DNA of 64,000 nucleotides from Nocardioides sp. Root682 (GCF_001427795.1 NZ_LMHJ01000001.1:109773-173772), one strand, 5' to 3'. Positions 53,832 to 63,323 are shown, counted from the stretch's first letter. Notes: a model not told the origin generated them from the sequence alone. A program made the numbers and translations.

Positions 53832-54623
53832 CTATTCCCCGAGGAACCCCGCCGATCGTACGGCCGAAACCAGCTCCGCGAAGCCGTGACGAGGGCCACA
53901 CACCATGGCCTCGGTCCCGGCCGCTCCCACGGTCACCAGGGTCTGTGCTCCGGCCAACCGGGCGATCAGGCCACCGGCGGCGTGGTCCCAGGCGTGGACG
54001 CCCTCCTCGACGTACCCGTCGAGCGCCCCTTCGGCGACCCGGCACAGGTCCAGGGCACACGAGCCGGTGCGGCGGATGTCACGTACCTCGGGCAGCAAGC
54101 GGGCCGCTGCGGCAGCCTGCACCTCCCGCACCGGGCGGGTGTAGTTGAACCCGGTGGCGATCAGCCGGTGAGCCAGCGGCGCCGGCGGTCGTACGACGAC
54201 CGGCACGCCGTTGCGGGTCGCGACTCCCCCGACATGACCGGCGTACACGATGTCCCTGGCCACGTTCACGACGACGCCGGCGACCACCTCCCCGTCGACC
54301 TCGGCGGCGATCGAGACGGCGTACTCGGGGATCCCGTAGAGGAAGTTCACGGTGCCGTCGATCGGATCGACGATCCAGCGCACGCCGGAGGTGCCCGCGA
54401 CGTCGTCACCCTCCTCGCCGAGGAAGGCGTCATCGGGGCGGGCGTCGTGGACCAGGCGACGGATCAGCTCCTCGGTCGCCCGGTCGGCGGCCGTGACCAC
54501 GTCGATGTCGCTGGACTTGGTCGCTGCGACGAGCACCTCGCGCGTCGCGTGCTCCCGGACCAGCGCGGCAGCCTCCTGCGCGACGCCCAGGGCGAGCGCG
54601 AGGAGCTCCTCGGCGAAGCTCAC
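53832..54623 (-). CDS. suhB: Inositol monophosphatase family protein (SuhB-like)
   Basis: A 263-residue Mg-dependent phosphatase. Metal-site motifs seen are [22 protein letters not shown] and [16 protein letters not shown]. It dephosphorylates inositol 1-phosphate or related sugar phosphates; in actinobacteria this feeds phosphatidylinositol and mycothiol synthesis. GTG at 54623 overlaps the ferrochelatase stop (GTGA), so it is co-translated. The position fits Rv2701c (suhB). The frame extends upstream only antisense or out of register with ferrochelatase. Confidence 0.93.
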   Translation of the reverse strand: MSFAEELLALALGVAQEAAALVREHATREVLVAATKSSDIDVVTAADRATEELIRRLVHDARPDDAFLGEEGDDVAGTSGVRWIVDPIDGTVNFLYGIPEYAVSIAAEVDGEVVAGVVVNVARDIVYAGHVGGVATRNGVPVVVRPPAPLAHRLIATGFNYTRPVREVQAAAAARLLPEVRDIRRTGSCALDLCRVAEGALDGYVEEGVHAWDHAAGGLIARLAGAQTLVTVGAAGTEAMVCGPRHGFAELVSAVRSAGFLGE

Positions 54624-55732
54624 GGTCGGCCGGCCGGCGCCGCGGCGGCCAGGCAGCAGTCCACGGGACAGTGGTCGGCCACCGGTCCCCGGGTGCCGAG
54701 GAAGGCGCGGGTCACGTCGTCCCCCCGCTCGGCGGCAGCGCGTTCGAGGACCAGGTCGCGCAGCGCGCTCACGAACGCCGGGTGGGTGCCTGCCGACGGA
54801 GAGCGCCGGGCAACGATGCCGAGCCGGTCCGCCGTCGCCAGCGCCTCGGTGTCGAGGTCGTAGACGACCTCCATGTGGTCGGAGACGAAGCCGACGGGGA
54901 TGAGCACGACGGCGGCCGGGCTGTCGGGTCCAGCGGCCAGCTCCTCGAGCCGGTCGTTGACGTCGGGCTCCAGCCAGGGCGTGTGCGGAGAGCCCGAGCG
55001 GGAGCAGTAGACCAGCTCGTGGTCGCGCCGGACCCCGGTGCACTCGGCCACGCGCTGCGCCACGACCGCAGCGACGTCCAGGTGCTGGGCGGTGTAGGCG
55101 CCCTGTCCTCCCGGACCGCTGTTGTCGTTCATGGCCAGCGGGATCGAATGGGTCACGAAGAGCAGCCGTGCTCCGTCACGGACGTCCTCGGGCAGCTCGG
55201 CCAGGGAAGCGAGGACGCCGTCGACAGTCGCCTGCACGAATCCCGGGTGGTTGTAGTAGGCCCGCACCTTGTCGAGCTGCGGCGCGGTGAGACCGTCCGG
55301 CACTGCCTCGACCGCGGCCGCGAGGTTGTCGCGGTACTGATGGCAGCTGGACCAGGACGAGTACGCCGACGTGACCAGGCACAGCGCACGTCGTACGCCG
55401 TCGGCCGCCATCTGCGCGACGGTGTCGCCGAGGTAGGGCTCCCAGTTGCGGTTGCCCCAGTAGACCGGCAGGTCGATCCCGTGCTCGGCGAAGTCCGCCT
55501 CGATGGCCCCGATGAGGGCCTTGTTCTGGTCGTTGATCGGAGACTTCCCGCCGAAGCCGAAGTAGTGCTGGCCGACCACCTCGAGCCGTTCACGCGGGAT
55601 CCCACGACCGCGGGTGACGTTCTCGAGGAACGGTACGACGTCCTCCGGCTTCTCCGGTCCCCCGAAGGACACCAGCAGCAGCGCGTCGTACGGGTCGGTC
55701 GAGCTCTTGATGTCGGGCTCCGGATTCGGCAC
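54620..55732 (-). CDS. cpfC: Coproporphyrin ferrochelatase
   Basis: A 370-residue ferrochelatase inserting iron into coproporphyrin III in the actinobacterial heme route (also annotated hemH). Seen: [26 protein letters not shown]-like [37 protein letters not shown] with the catalytic histidine, and [15 protein letters not shown] with the conserved glutamate. The cysteine in SSC plus the C-terminal CPVDCC suggest a [2Fe-2S] cluster, as known for mycobacterial enzymes. GTG at 55732 is leaderless by appearance (TACGAT six bases upstream). Coupled to suhB. Confidence 0.95.
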   Translation of the reverse strand: MPNPEPDIKSSTDPYDALLLVSFGGPEKPEDVVPFLENVTRGRGIPRERLEVVGQHYFGFGGKSPINDQNKALIGAIEADFAEHGIDLPVYWGNRNWEPYLGDTVAQMAADGVRRALCLVTSAYSSWSSCHQYRDNLAAAVEAVPDGLTAPQLDKVRAYYNHPGFVQATVDGVLASLAELPEDVRDGARLLFVTHSIPLAMNDNSGPGGQGAYTAQHLDVAAVVAQRVAECTGVRRDHELVYCSRSGSPHTPWLEPDVNDRLEELAAGPDSPAAVVLIPVGFVSDHMEVVYDLDTEALATADRLGIVARRSPSAGTHPAFVSALRDLVLERAAAERGDDVTRAFLGTRGPVADHCPVDCCLAAAAPAGRP

Positions 55733-55738
55733 GCCCCC

Positions 55739-55744
55739 ATCGTA
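55739..55744 (-). promoter_or_regulatory. -10 box of leaderless ferrochelatase gene
   Basis: Minus-strand TACGAT, six bases, then GTG at 55732. Confidence 0.5.
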
Positions 55745-55764
55745 GGGAGCAGGATGCAGGGGCG

Positions 55765-56991
55765 ATGCTCGAGTCCTACCGCCAGATCTTCACGCCCGCC
55801 ACGGCGCTGTTCAGCCTGACCGGCCTGGTCGCACGACTGCCGATCTCCATGGTCGGCCTCGGCATCGTCCTGCTCGCCGAGCACGAGACGGGGTCCTACG
55901 GCTTCGCCGGCTCGGTGTCCGCGGTCGCCCTCATCGCCAACGCCCTCTTCGCGATCCCCCAGGGCCGCCTGCTCGACCGGCTCGGGCAGAGCCGGGTGCT
56001 GCCGGCCGTGATCACCGTCTGGGGCGTCGGACTGGTCCTGGCGATGGGTTCGCTGCGCTGGGACTGGCCGGTCTGGACCACCTACGCCTGCGCAGCCGTC
56101 GCCGGAGCGGCACTGCCGTCGGTCGGCACCTGCGTCCGTGCACGCTGGTCCCACACGCTCGCGGACCGGCCCGAGCGACTGCACACCGCGTTCTCCTTCG
56201 AGGCCGTGGCCGACGAGACCGTCTTCCTGGTCGGTCCGATCGCGGTCACCCTGCTGGCCACCGCCGTGCACCCGCTGGCGGGCCTCGGCGCGGCCCTGGT
56301 TGCCGGTGTCCTGGGGACCTACGCGTTCTCTGCGCAGCGTGCCACCGAGCCGCCCGCGCACCCGCCGACAGCCACCGACGGCGTACGACCGCCGATCCCG
56401 TGGACGGCCATCGCGCCGCTCACCGTGGTCGCCGGAGCGCTCGGCATCCTGTTCGGCGCGGCCGAGGTGGTCACCGTCGCGTTCGCAGACGAACAGGGGC
56501 ACAAGTCGGCGGCCGGCTTCCTGCTCGCGGTCTGGGCGCTGGGCAGCCTGGTGGCCGGCGTCGTGTCCGGCGCGATCACGTGGCGTCGTGGCCCCCTCTT
56601 CCGGTTGCGCCTGGGCGCCTTCGGGATGCTGCTGGCCATGGCCCCGCTCGCCGTGGTGCCCTCGCTGCCCGTCATGGGCGCGGTCCTGCTGATCGGCGGC
56701 TTCGCGATCTCACCGACCCTGATCGCCACCATGTCGCTCGCCGAGCAGGTGCTGCCGTCCGCTCGGCTCACGGAGGGCATGGCCGTGATCGGCACCGGCC
56801 TGGCCGCGGGGCTGGCACCCGGTGCCGCGATCGCAGGAGTCCTCATCGACGCCGAGGGCGCTTCGCCGGCGTACCTCGTCTGCGCGGCCGGAGGCGCACT
56901 GGCGCTGGTCGGCGCACTGGCCACCCGGGTTCCGGCTACGGTGCCGTCCCATGAGCACGCGTCATCGGACCCGACCGGACAGCTGGCGTAA
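55765..56991 (+). CDS. MFS transporter
   Basis: A 408-residue major facilitator protein with about 12 hydrophobic helices in two halves, split near residue 200 by a Pro-rich loop ([19 protein letters not shown]). The loop [17 protein letters not shown] between helices 2 and 3 is the MFS A-motif. The subfamily is unclear; it resembles sugar or drug efflux members. ATG at 55765 sits 32 bases from the divergent ferrochelatase. Its 3' end overlaps the next gene by 41 bases in another frame, which suggests coupling to the lactone oxidase. Confidence 0.88.
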   Translation: MLESYRQIFTPATALFSLTGLVARLPISMVGLGIVLLAEHETGSYGFAGSVSAVALIANALFAIPQGRLLDRLGQSRVLPAVITVWGVGLVLAMGSLRWDWPVWTTYACAAVAGAALPSVGTCVRARWSHTLADRPERLHTAFSFEAVADETVFLVGPIAVTLLATAVHPLAGLGAALVAGVLGTYAFSAQRATEPPAHPPTATDGVRPPIPWTAIAPLTVVAGALGILFGAAEVVTVAFADEQGHKSAAGFLLAVWALGSLVAGVVSGAITWRRGPLFRLRLGAFGMLLAMAPLAVVPSLPVMGAVLLIGGFAISPTLIATMSLAEQVLPSARLTEGMAVIGTGLAAGLAPGAAIAGVLIDAEGASPAYLVCAAGGALALVGALATRVPATVPSHEHASSDPTGQLA

Positions 56992-58279
56992 CTGGTCCGG
57001 CCTCGAGTCGGCTTCGGGACTGCAGGTCCTGAGCCCGGGCAGCGCCGACGAGGTCCGCGCGGCCGTGGTCGAGGCGCGCGCCGCCGGCCGGAAGGTCAAG
57101 GCCGCCGGCACCGGTCACTCCTTCACTGCGATCGCGAAGCCCGAGCACGTCCAGCTCCTGCCCGACGGGATGCGCGGGATCCTCTCCGTCGACCGCGAGG
57201 CCATGACCGTCACCGCCCTCGCGGGCACCCAGCTCAAGGTCTTCAACGCGGAGCTGGAACGGCTCGGGCTGAGCCTGCACAACATGGGTGACATCGCCGA
57301 GCAGACCCTCGCCGGCGCGATCTCGACCGGCACCCACGGCACCGGTGGGCGGGCCGCGGGCCTGGCCGCCCAGGTGGTCGGTCTGGAGCTCGTGACCGGC
57401 ACCGGCCAGATCATCCGCACCACCGCCGACGAGAACTCCGACGTCTTCCACCTGGCGCGGGTGGGTCTCGGAGCACTGGGCGTGATCACCACCATCACCT
57501 TCGCCGTCGAACCGCTCTTCGTGCTCCGCGCCGAGGAGCGGCCGCTGTCGTGGCACGACGGCATGGCCTGGTTCGACGACCTGACGGCAGCGCACGACCA
57601 CGTCGACATGTACTGGTTCCCGCACGCGGACCGCCTGTTGACCAAGGGCTACGACCGGATGGGGACCGACCTGACGGTCGCCGAGCCGCTGCCGCGCTGG
57701 CGGTCGTGGCTCGACGAGGACCTGCTCGCGAACACCGTGTTCGGCGCACAGACCGCCGCCCTGAACCGGGTGCCACGCGCGATCCCGGCCGCCAACCGCT
57801 TCGCCGCCCGGATGATCGGGCCGCGCAGCTATTCGGACGTCGCCCACCGCGTGTTCACGACCGAACGACGTGTGGTCTTCCGCGAGATGGAGTACGCCGT
57901 GCCGCGCGAGGCCGGCCTGGTCGCACTGGGCGAGTGCCGCGCCGCGTTCGAGCGCTCCGGGCTGTCGGTGTCGTTCCCGGTCGAGATCCGGGTGGCTCCG
58001 GCGGACGAGGTGGCCCTGTCGACGTCGTACGGGCGCGACTCCTTCTACCTCGCCTTCCACACCCACCACCGCGCCGATCACGAGGCCTACTTCGCCCTGA
58101 TGGAGTCGGTCATGCGCGACCACGGCGGGCGGCCGCACTGGGGCAAGCTGCACTCCCTGGACGCCGAAGACCTCGCACCGCTCTACCCGCGGTTCGGCGA
58201 CTTCACCGCGCTGCGTGACCGACTGGACCCGGACCGGGTGTTCACCAACCCGTACCTCGACCGCGTTCTCGGCGCCTGA
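56951..58279 (+). CDS. FAD-linked sugar-1,4-lactone oxidase (D-arabinono/L-gulono-lactone oxidase)
   Basis: A 442-residue flavoprotein. The FAD-binding PCMH domain (about 12-180) has AAGTGHSFTAIA, LAGAISTGTHGTG and VGLGALGVITTITF. The C-terminal ALO domain contains RPHWGKLHS near residue 395 (the conserved HWGK pattern) and a final DRVFTNPYLDRVLG. It oxidises an aldonolactone; M. tuberculosis Rv1771 is a gulonolactone dehydrogenase of this family. The histidine that carries covalent flavin in eukaryotic enzymes is not obvious. ATG at 56951 overlaps the MFS gene; the YchJ gene follows 3 bases after its stop. Confidence 0.9.
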   Translation: MSTRHRTRPDSWRNWSGLESASGLQVLSPGSADEVRAAVVEARAAGRKVKAAGTGHSFTAIAKPEHVQLLPDGMRGILSVDREAMTVTALAGTQLKVFNAELERLGLSLHNMGDIAEQTLAGAISTGTHGTGGRAAGLAAQVVGLELVTGTGQIIRTTADENSDVFHLARVGLGALGVITTITFAVEPLFVLRAEERPLSWHDGMAWFDDLTAAHDHVDMYWFPHADRLLTKGYDRMGTDLTVAEPLPRWRSWLDEDLLANTVFGAQTAALNRVPRAIPAANRFAARMIGPRSYSDVAHRVFTTERRVVFREMEYAVPREAGLVALGECRAAFERSGLSVSFPVEIRVAPADEVALSTSYGRDSFYLAFHTHHRADHEAYFALMESVMRDHGGRPHWGKLHSLDAEDLAPLYPRFGDFTALRDRLDPDRVFTNPYLDRVLGA

Positions 58280-58282
58280 GAC

Positions 58283-58684
58283 GTGAGTACGACGAAGGCC
58301 TGTCCCTGCGGTTCCAGCAAGGCGTACGACGCCTGCTGCCGCCCGTTCCACCGGGGCACCGCGACGCCGGCAACCGCCGAGGAGCTGATGCGCTCGAGGT
58401 ACTCCGCGTTCGTGGTCGGCGGCCCCGGCGAGGTGCGCCACCTGCTCGCGACCTGGCACCCCGCGACCCGGCCCGAGTCGATCGACCTCGACGACGGGCT
58501 GCGCTGGACCGGGCTCGAGGTGCTCGCGACCGAGGCCGGCGGACCGGAGGACCGACGCGGCATGGTCGAGTTCCGGGCGTCCTACCTCCGCGAGGGCGTG
58601 CCGGGCGCCCTGCACGAGACGAGCAGGTTCCGGCGCGACAACGAGGGCTGGCAGTACGTCCGTGGGCGCGCCGAGTGGTCGTAG
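58283..58684 (+). CDS. YchJ-family (UPF0225) SEC-C motif protein
   Basis: A 133-residue protein with an N-terminal SEC-C zinc motif, CPCGSSKAYDACCRPFH (residues about 7-23), and a YchJ-type NTF2-like domain: TAEELMRSRYSAFVVGG, TWHPATRP, VEFRASY and FRRDNEGWQYVRG. The function is not established. GTG at 58283 begins three bases after the lactone oxidase stop and is probably translated by reinitiation. The 190-base gap after it holds short direct repeats and the sepH promoter. Confidence 0.92.
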   Translation: MSTTKACPCGSSKAYDACCRPFHRGTATPATAEELMRSRYSAFVVGGPGEVRHLLATWHPATRPESIDLDDGLRWTGLEVLATEAGGPEDRRGMVEFRASYLREGVPGALHETSRFRRDNEGWQYVRGRAEWS

Positions 58685-58805
58685 TCACCCATCAGCCCAC
58701 AACCCGCTCACAACCGGCCCACCACCGGCCCACCACCGGCATCGCAAAATGTCGACACGTCGCCACACGCCGGACCGGCAACCCGATCCGGGGGTTCCCC
58801 GGGCG

Positions 58806-58811
58806 TAGGCT
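58806..58811 (+). promoter_or_regulatory. -10 candidate of sepH
   Basis: TAGGCT lies 65 bases upstream of sepH, giving a leader of about 60 bases that carries GAGGA before ATG. No convincing -35 is seen. Confidence 0.4.
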
Positions 58812-58876
58812 CGGCGGAACCGGAGCACCACCCCGGCACCAGGCAGGACTCCCCCAGGCAGACAACCGAGGACACG

Positions 58877-59869
58877 ATGGCGGACAAGGCGGACCAGGCC
58901 GGCAACGGCTCGTCCCGACTTGATCTCGCCGGCATCAGTCCCGACCGTCGGCGCCTGCTGCTGGTGGACGACCAGGGCGCCGAGTTCACCCTCGACATCA
59001 CGCCCGACCTCCGCGCTGCGGTGCGCGGTGAGACCACCCGTCTCGGCCAGTTGGAGATCAAGATGAGCAGCAGCATCCGTCCCCGCGAGATCCAGATCCG
59101 CATCCGTGCAGGCGAGACCGCGGACACCGTCGCGCAGGCAGCCGGCACCACGGTGGACGCGATCATGCCCTACATCGCGCCCGTCCTCGCCGAGCGTGAG
59201 CACGTCGCCGGTCGCGCACAGAAGGCGTCGATCCGTCGTAGCCCCAGCGAGACGGGGGCCGCCCACACCCAGAGCAGGGTGCTCGGCGACGCCGTGGCCG
59301 CCCAGCTGCGTGCCATCGGCGCCGACCCGACCGGTGTGACCTGGGACGCCTACCGCCGCGAGACCGGGCGCTGGGTGCTCACGGGCGCCTACACCTCCGG
59401 CGAGCGCAACGGCACCGCCCGCTTCACCTACGACGCTCCCGGCAACTACGTCATCACCGACAACGACGACGCCCGCTGGCTGATCGGCGACGTCCTCGAG
59501 GCCCCGGCGGTCCCGGCTGCGCGCGACGAGCTGCGCCAGGTGCGCGAACGCCGGCTGTCCTCGGTGCCGGCCGACGAGCTCCCGCTGGGCGGCGACCTCG
59601 GGTCCAGCCTGCCGCTCGGCGACGACGCCCTCGACCTGGTCGGCGGCGAGGCCGCCGAGGCACTGGTCGACGTCCCTGCCGCCCGCGTCGACCACGACGA
59701 ACCGATCCGCGCGACGGCCGACCAGCCCGTCGTCGCGGACTCCGCGCCGACCGAGGCCGAGCGCGAGGCCGAGGCGGCCCGGCACCGCCGGGCGGTCCAG
59801 AAGAAGCGCGGCCGCGCATCGGTTCCGAGCTGGGACGAGATCATGTTCGGCGGTTCGGACCAGGCATAG
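58877..59869 (+). CDS. sepH: Septation protein SepH (DUF3071)
   Basis: A 330-residue actinobacterial division protein that binds FtsZ and promotes its assembly at the septum. The DUF3071 domain (about residues 14-180) has LAGISPDRRRLLLVDDQGAEFTL, SIRPREIQIRIRAGET and PYIAPVLAEREHVAGRAQ. It includes a helix-turn-helix-like stretch (TADTVAQAAGTTVDAIMPYI). Residues 200-310 are acidic and Ala/Asp-rich, likely disordered, and the C-terminus ends KKRGRASVPSWDEIMFG, a conserved tail. ATG at 58877 has GAGGA upstream. Confidence 0.95.
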   Translation: MADKADQAGNGSSRLDLAGISPDRRRLLLVDDQGAEFTLDITPDLRAAVRGETTRLGQLEIKMSSSIRPREIQIRIRAGETADTVAQAAGTTVDAIMPYIAPVLAEREHVAGRAQKASIRRSPSETGAAHTQSRVLGDAVAAQLRAIGADPTGVTWDAYRRETGRWVLTGAYTSGERNGTARFTYDAPGNYVITDNDDARWLIGDVLEAPAVPAARDELRQVRERRLSSVPADELPLGGDLGSSLPLGDDALDLVGGEAAEALVDVPAARVDHDEPIRATADQPVVADSAPTEAEREAEAARHRRAVQKKRGRASVPSWDEIMFGGSDQA

Positions 59870-59890
59870 TCCGGCCGCGCTACTGGGGCG

Positions 59891-59896
59891 TAACCT
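59891..59896 (+). promoter_or_regulatory. -10 box of leaderless acyl-CoA reductase gene
   Basis: TAACCT, six bases, then ATG at 59903. Confidence 0.5.
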
Positions 59897-59902
59897 GCGC
59901 CC

Positions 59903-61948
59903 ATGGCTTATTTCGTCACTGGCGCCACGGGTTTCATCGGCCGCCACCTCGTCGCTGACCTTCTCGATCGCCGCGAAGGGCCCATCTACGTCCTGGTCCG
60001 CCCGTCTTCCCACAAGAAGATGGAGGCGCTGATCCGCCAATCGGGTTCCACCAGGGTCCGCCCGGTCCTGGGTGACCTCAGCAAGGCCGACCTCGGCGTC
60101 GACCCGGAATGGATCGACGAGCACGCCGGCTCGATCAAGCACTTCTTCCACCTGGCCGCGATCTACGACATCACGGCCGACGACGCGACGAACGACGCGA
60201 TGAACATCGACGGCACCCGGCACGCGCTCGGCCTCGCCGAGCGTCTCGGGGCCGGCTGCTTCCACCAGGTGTCCTCGGTCGCCGCGGCCGGCGACTACCA
60301 CGGCCGGTTCGACGAGACGATGTTCGAGGAGGGCCAGCCCTTCCCGTCGCCGTACCACCGCACGAAGTACGCCTCCGAGAAGCTGGTCCGCGACGAGGCG
60401 AAGATCCCGTGGCGGATCTACCGGCCGGCGATCGTGGTCGGCCACTCCGAGACCGGCGCGATGGACAAGATCGATGGTCCTTACTACATGTTCCCGCTGA
60501 TCAAGCGGCTCCGCGACAACCTGCCTTCGTGGTTGCCGTTGGTGGGCGTCGACCTCGGCGACACCAACATCGTGCCCGTCGACTACGTCTCCAAGGCGAT
60601 GGACCACCTCGCCCACCTGCCCGACCGCGACGGCGAGGCGTTCCACCTGGTCTACCCGGAGCCGCAGCCGGTGGCGGAGATGATCAACGCCTTCTGCGCG
60701 GCAGCCGGTGCTCCCCGGTTCGCGACCCCGATCGACCGCAACGTGACCAGCGCTGGTCCGCTGGGCCTGATCCCGCGCCAGCTGCGCCCCAGCAACATCA
60801 TCAAGGCCGTGGTCCGGTCGACCCCCGGCCAGCTGGCTCTCGACCAGACGATCGGCCGCCTCGGACTCCCGGCCGAGGCGCTGGCCCACACCTCGTTCCC
60901 GTCGGTCTTCGACTCCCGGATCACCGAGAAGGCCCTCGCGGGTTCCGGCATCAGCGTGCCGCCGCTGGAGACCTACGCGCGGGCGCTGTGGGCGCACTGG
61001 GAGGAGAACCTCGACGACACCCTCGCGCGCGACCCCAAGGCCGTCGCCGCGCTGAAGGACAAGTACGTCGTCATCACCGGGGCCTCCTCGGGCATCGGCA
61101 AGGTCGTCGCGTTCAAGGTCGCCCAGGCCGGCGGCATCCCGGTCCTGGTGGCCCGTGGCAAGGAGAAGCTCGAGGAGATCAAGTCCGCCATCGAGATCCG
61201 CGGCGGACAGGCCCACGTCTTCCCCTGCGACCTGTCCGACCTCGAGGCGATCGACCGGCTCTGCGAGCAGCTGGTCCGTGACCTGCCGAGCGTCGACTTC
61301 GTGATCAACAACGCCGGCCGCTCGATCCGTCGTTCCCTGAAGCTGTCGCAGGACCGCTTCCACGACTTCGAGCGCACCATGCAGCTGAACTACTTCGGCG
61401 CGATCCGGCTCCTGATCGGCCTGATGCCGCAGCTCCACGAGCAGCGGTCCGGGCACATCGTCAACATCTCCTCGATCGGGGTGCAGACCAACCCGCCGCG
61501 CTTCTCGGCCTACGTCGCCTCCAAGGCGGCGCTCGACGCCTGGAGCAACGTGGTCTCCTCCGAGGTCGTCGGGCACGGCATCACCTTCACCAACGTGCAC
61601 ATGCCGCTGGTGCGGACGCCGATGATCGCGCCGACCAAGATGTACGACAAATTCCCCACCATCTCGCCCTCCCAGGCCGCCGACGTGGTGATCCGGGCCA
61701 TGGTCGAGAAGCCGCACGAGATCAACACGACCTTCGGGACGGCCGGCGCGCTGGCCCACACCCTCGCCCCGAAGACGGCGTTCCGGGTGCTCAACCTGGC
61801 CTACCAGGTGTTCCCGGACTCGGCCGCTGCGAAGGGCAAGAACACCACCTCAGCGGCGGCCGCCGCGGCCGAGGAGGCCCCCGAGTCGAGCCGCCGGGAG
61901 ACCGAGCAGATGCTGCTCGCGCAGCTGTTCAGGGGCGTCCACTGGTGA
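59903..61948 (+). CDS. Two-domain fatty acyl-CoA reductase (FcrA/AcrA1-like)
   Basis: A 681-residue fusion of two Rossmann reductases. The first (1-370) is an extended SDR with TGATGFIGRHL (from residue 6) and SPYHRTKYASEKL (YxxxK), like the male-sterility/FAR thioester reductase family. The second (about 380-640) is a classical SDR with ITGASSGIG (about 389), NNAGRSIRRS, ISSIG and YVASK (about 536). Bacterial enzymes of this plan reduce acyl-CoA to fatty alcohol in two steps, supplying wax esters; M. tuberculosis AcrA1 (Rv3391) is similar in plan. An Ala/Glu-rich linker leads to a short C-terminal helix. The 3' end overlaps the opposing rhodanese gene by 20 bases. Confidence 0.85.
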   Translation: MAYFVTGATGFIGRHLVADLLDRREGPIYVLVRPSSHKKMEALIRQSGSTRVRPVLGDLSKADLGVDPEWIDEHAGSIKHFFHLAAIYDITADDATNDAMNIDGTRHALGLAERLGAGCFHQVSSVAAAGDYHGRFDETMFEEGQPFPSPYHRTKYASEKLVRDEAKIPWRIYRPAIVVGHSETGAMDKIDGPYYMFPLIKRLRDNLPSWLPLVGVDLGDTNIVPVDYVSKAMDHLAHLPDRDGEAFHLVYPEPQPVAEMINAFCAAAGAPRFATPIDRNVTSAGPLGLIPRQLRPSNIIKAVVRSTPGQLALDQTIGRLGLPAEALAHTSFPSVFDSRITEKALAGSGISVPPLETYARALWAHWEENLDDTLARDPKAVAALKDKYVVITGASSGIGKVVAFKVAQAGGIPVLVARGKEKLEEIKSAIEIRGGQAHVFPCDLSDLEAIDRLCEQLVRDLPSVDFVINNAGRSIRRSLKLSQDRFHDFERTMQLNYFGAIRLLIGLMPQLHEQRSGHIVNISSIGVQTNPPRFSAYVASKAALDAWSNVVSSEVVGHGITFTNVHMPLVRTPMIAPTKMYDKFPTISPSQAADVVIRAMVEKPHEINTTFGTAGALAHTLAPKTAFRVLNLAYQVFPDSAAAKGKNTTSAAAAAAEEAPESSRRETEQMLLAQLFRGVHW

Positions 61949-62774
61949 CCACGGGTCGGGCGGGATCGGCCACCCACTCGCTCCAGCTGCCCGGGTAGAG
62001 GGCCGCGGCCACTCCGGCGACCTCCAGCGCGAGGACGTCGTGGGCCGCGGTCACCCCCGAGCCGCAATAGACGGCAACGTCGGCACCGGGGACGGCGCCG
62101 ACCTCTGCGTAGACGGAACGGAGCTCGGCCGCTGAGCGGAACCGGCCGTCGGGTCCGAGATTGCGCGCCGTCGGCACGTTGACCGCTCCGGGGATGTGCC
62201 CGGCGACGGGGTCGATCGGCTCGACCTCGCCGCGGTAACGCTCGGGTGCGCGGGCGTCGATCAGGATCGCGGCCTCGCGGACGCTCTCGACGGTCACGAA
62301 CCCCTGACTGCCCGGCCTCGCGGTGAAGTCGCCGACGGCTGCGGGGCCGGTACCGGCACCGGTCTCGACCGCGAGACCGGCCGCCGTCCAGGCCGCCCAG
62401 CCGCCGTCGAGCACCCGCACGTCGAGGTGACCGTGGTGGCGCAGCAGCCACCAGCAGCGTGCCGCGGCATGGGCCGACCAGTCGTCGTACACCACGACGG
62501 GGCGGGCGTCGCTCACACCGGCACGGCGCATCGCTGCCTCGAAGACGGCCGTGTCCGGCAATGGGTGGCGCCCGCGCACACCTGGCTCGGACGCGAGGTC
62601 GGCGTCGAGGTCGACGTACGACGCCCCGGGGACGTGGCCCGCGGCGAACTCACCCGGCCCGGGCGGCCCGCCCATCCGGTAACGGACGTCGAGGACGGTC
62701 ACCCCATCGCCCCGAGCCACCAGGTCGGCGAGGTCGGCAACATTGATCAGGGGGTCGATCAGGGGGTCGGCCAT
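61929..62774 (-). CDS. sseA: Tandem-rhodanese sulfurtransferase
   Basis: A 281-residue thiosulfate or 3-mercaptopyruvate sulfurtransferase with two rhodanese domains. The N-domain (8-130) is structural, with VLDVRYRMGGPPGPGEFAAG and HVPGASYVDLDADL. The C-domain (about 150-275) has LIDARAPERYRGEVEPID, HIPGAVNVP and the active-site loop VYCGSGVTA, where the cysteine carries the persulfide and the CGSGVTA loop favours mercaptopyruvate-type enzymes. ATG at 62774 is leaderless by appearance (TAGATT seven bases upstream), which outweighs the longer open frame. Confidence 0.92.
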   Translation of the reverse strand: MADPLIDPLINVADLADLVARGDGVTVLDVRYRMGGPPGPGEFAAGHVPGASYVDLDADLASEPGVRGRHPLPDTAVFEAAMRRAGVSDARPVVVYDDWSAHAAARCWWLLRHHGHLDVRVLDGGWAAWTAAGLAVETGAGTGPAAVGDFTARPGSQGFVTVESVREAAILIDARAPERYRGEVEPIDPVAGHIPGAVNVPTARNLGPDGRFRSAAELRSVYAEVGAVPGADVAVYCGSGVTAAHDVLALEVAGVAAALYPGSWSEWVADPARPVVTSGRP

Positions 62775-62781
62775 GTCCGCG

Positions 62782-62787
62782 AATCTA
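62782..62787 (-). promoter_or_regulatory. -10 box of leaderless rhodanese gene
   Basis: Minus-strand TAGATT, seven bases, then ATG at 62774; identical in layout to the phospholipase D-like gene's promoter. Confidence 0.55.
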
Positions 62788-62852
62788 CGAGGCCGCCGGT
62801 GGCCTGTGGAGGACGGACGCGCAGGTCGGGGTGATCCGGCACGCTGATCCCC

Positions 62853-63293
62853 ATGTCGACGGGCACGGGACTCCAGGAGCCACTGCCGCTCCTCCTGCAA
62901 CGGGTGTTGCGCGGCGCGGTGATCGACCACGCCCGTGCCGAACACCGGCGCGCGTACCCCGCGGTGCTGCACGTCGGCGTCCCCGGCGGAGAGGTCTGCA
63001 CCTTCGAGGTCGCTCCGGAGGACGACCTCGACCTGGCTCTGCGCATCGAGGTGCTGGAAGCGATGGCACGCACCAGCCTGAGCCGCGACGTCGTGCCGCT
63101 GACCTGGTTGACGCGGGCCGACTCGGGGCCGGACACCGAGGACCTCGCGTGGGCAGCCGCGGCCGGTGCCGCGTCGGGCGAGCTCGGCGTGCGGCTGGAC
63201 CTGGTGGTGGTCACCCGTCGATCGTGGCGTGACCCCCGGTCCGGTGCCGGGCGTGCGTGGTCCCGGCTCCGTGCGGCCGAGCCGGCAGGCTAG
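62853..63293 (+). CDS. Hypothetical protein, 146 residues
   Basis: I do not recognise a family. The protein appears soluble and mixed alpha/beta: LLLQRVLRGAVIDHARAEHRR, YPAVLHVGVPGGEVCTFEV, DLDLALRIEVLEAMART, then VRLDLVVVTRRSWRD and a basic tail. There is no signal peptide or membrane helix. Codon usage is like the neighbours, with strong GC bias at third positions, which supports coding. ATG at 62853 has CACGCT seven bases upstream, possibly a weak leaderless promoter. It is divergent from the rhodanese and convergent with the ligase-like gene; no function is inferred. Confidence 0.6.
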   Translation: MSTGTGLQEPLPLLLQRVLRGAVIDHARAEHRRAYPAVLHVGVPGGEVCTFEVAPEDDLDLALRIEVLEAMARTSLSRDVVPLTWLTRADSGPDTEDLAWAAAAGAASGELGVRLDLVVVTRRSWRDPRSGAGRAWSRLRAAEPAG

Positions 63294-63323
63294 ACGGCAG
63301 AGTAGGCAGCAGTCAGGTCCGGG

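Noticed and set aside
58690..58745. Short tandem repeat of CCCACCACCGG upstream of sepH
   Set aside because: Only about two and a half imperfect units; likely low-complexity sequence, with no evidence of function.
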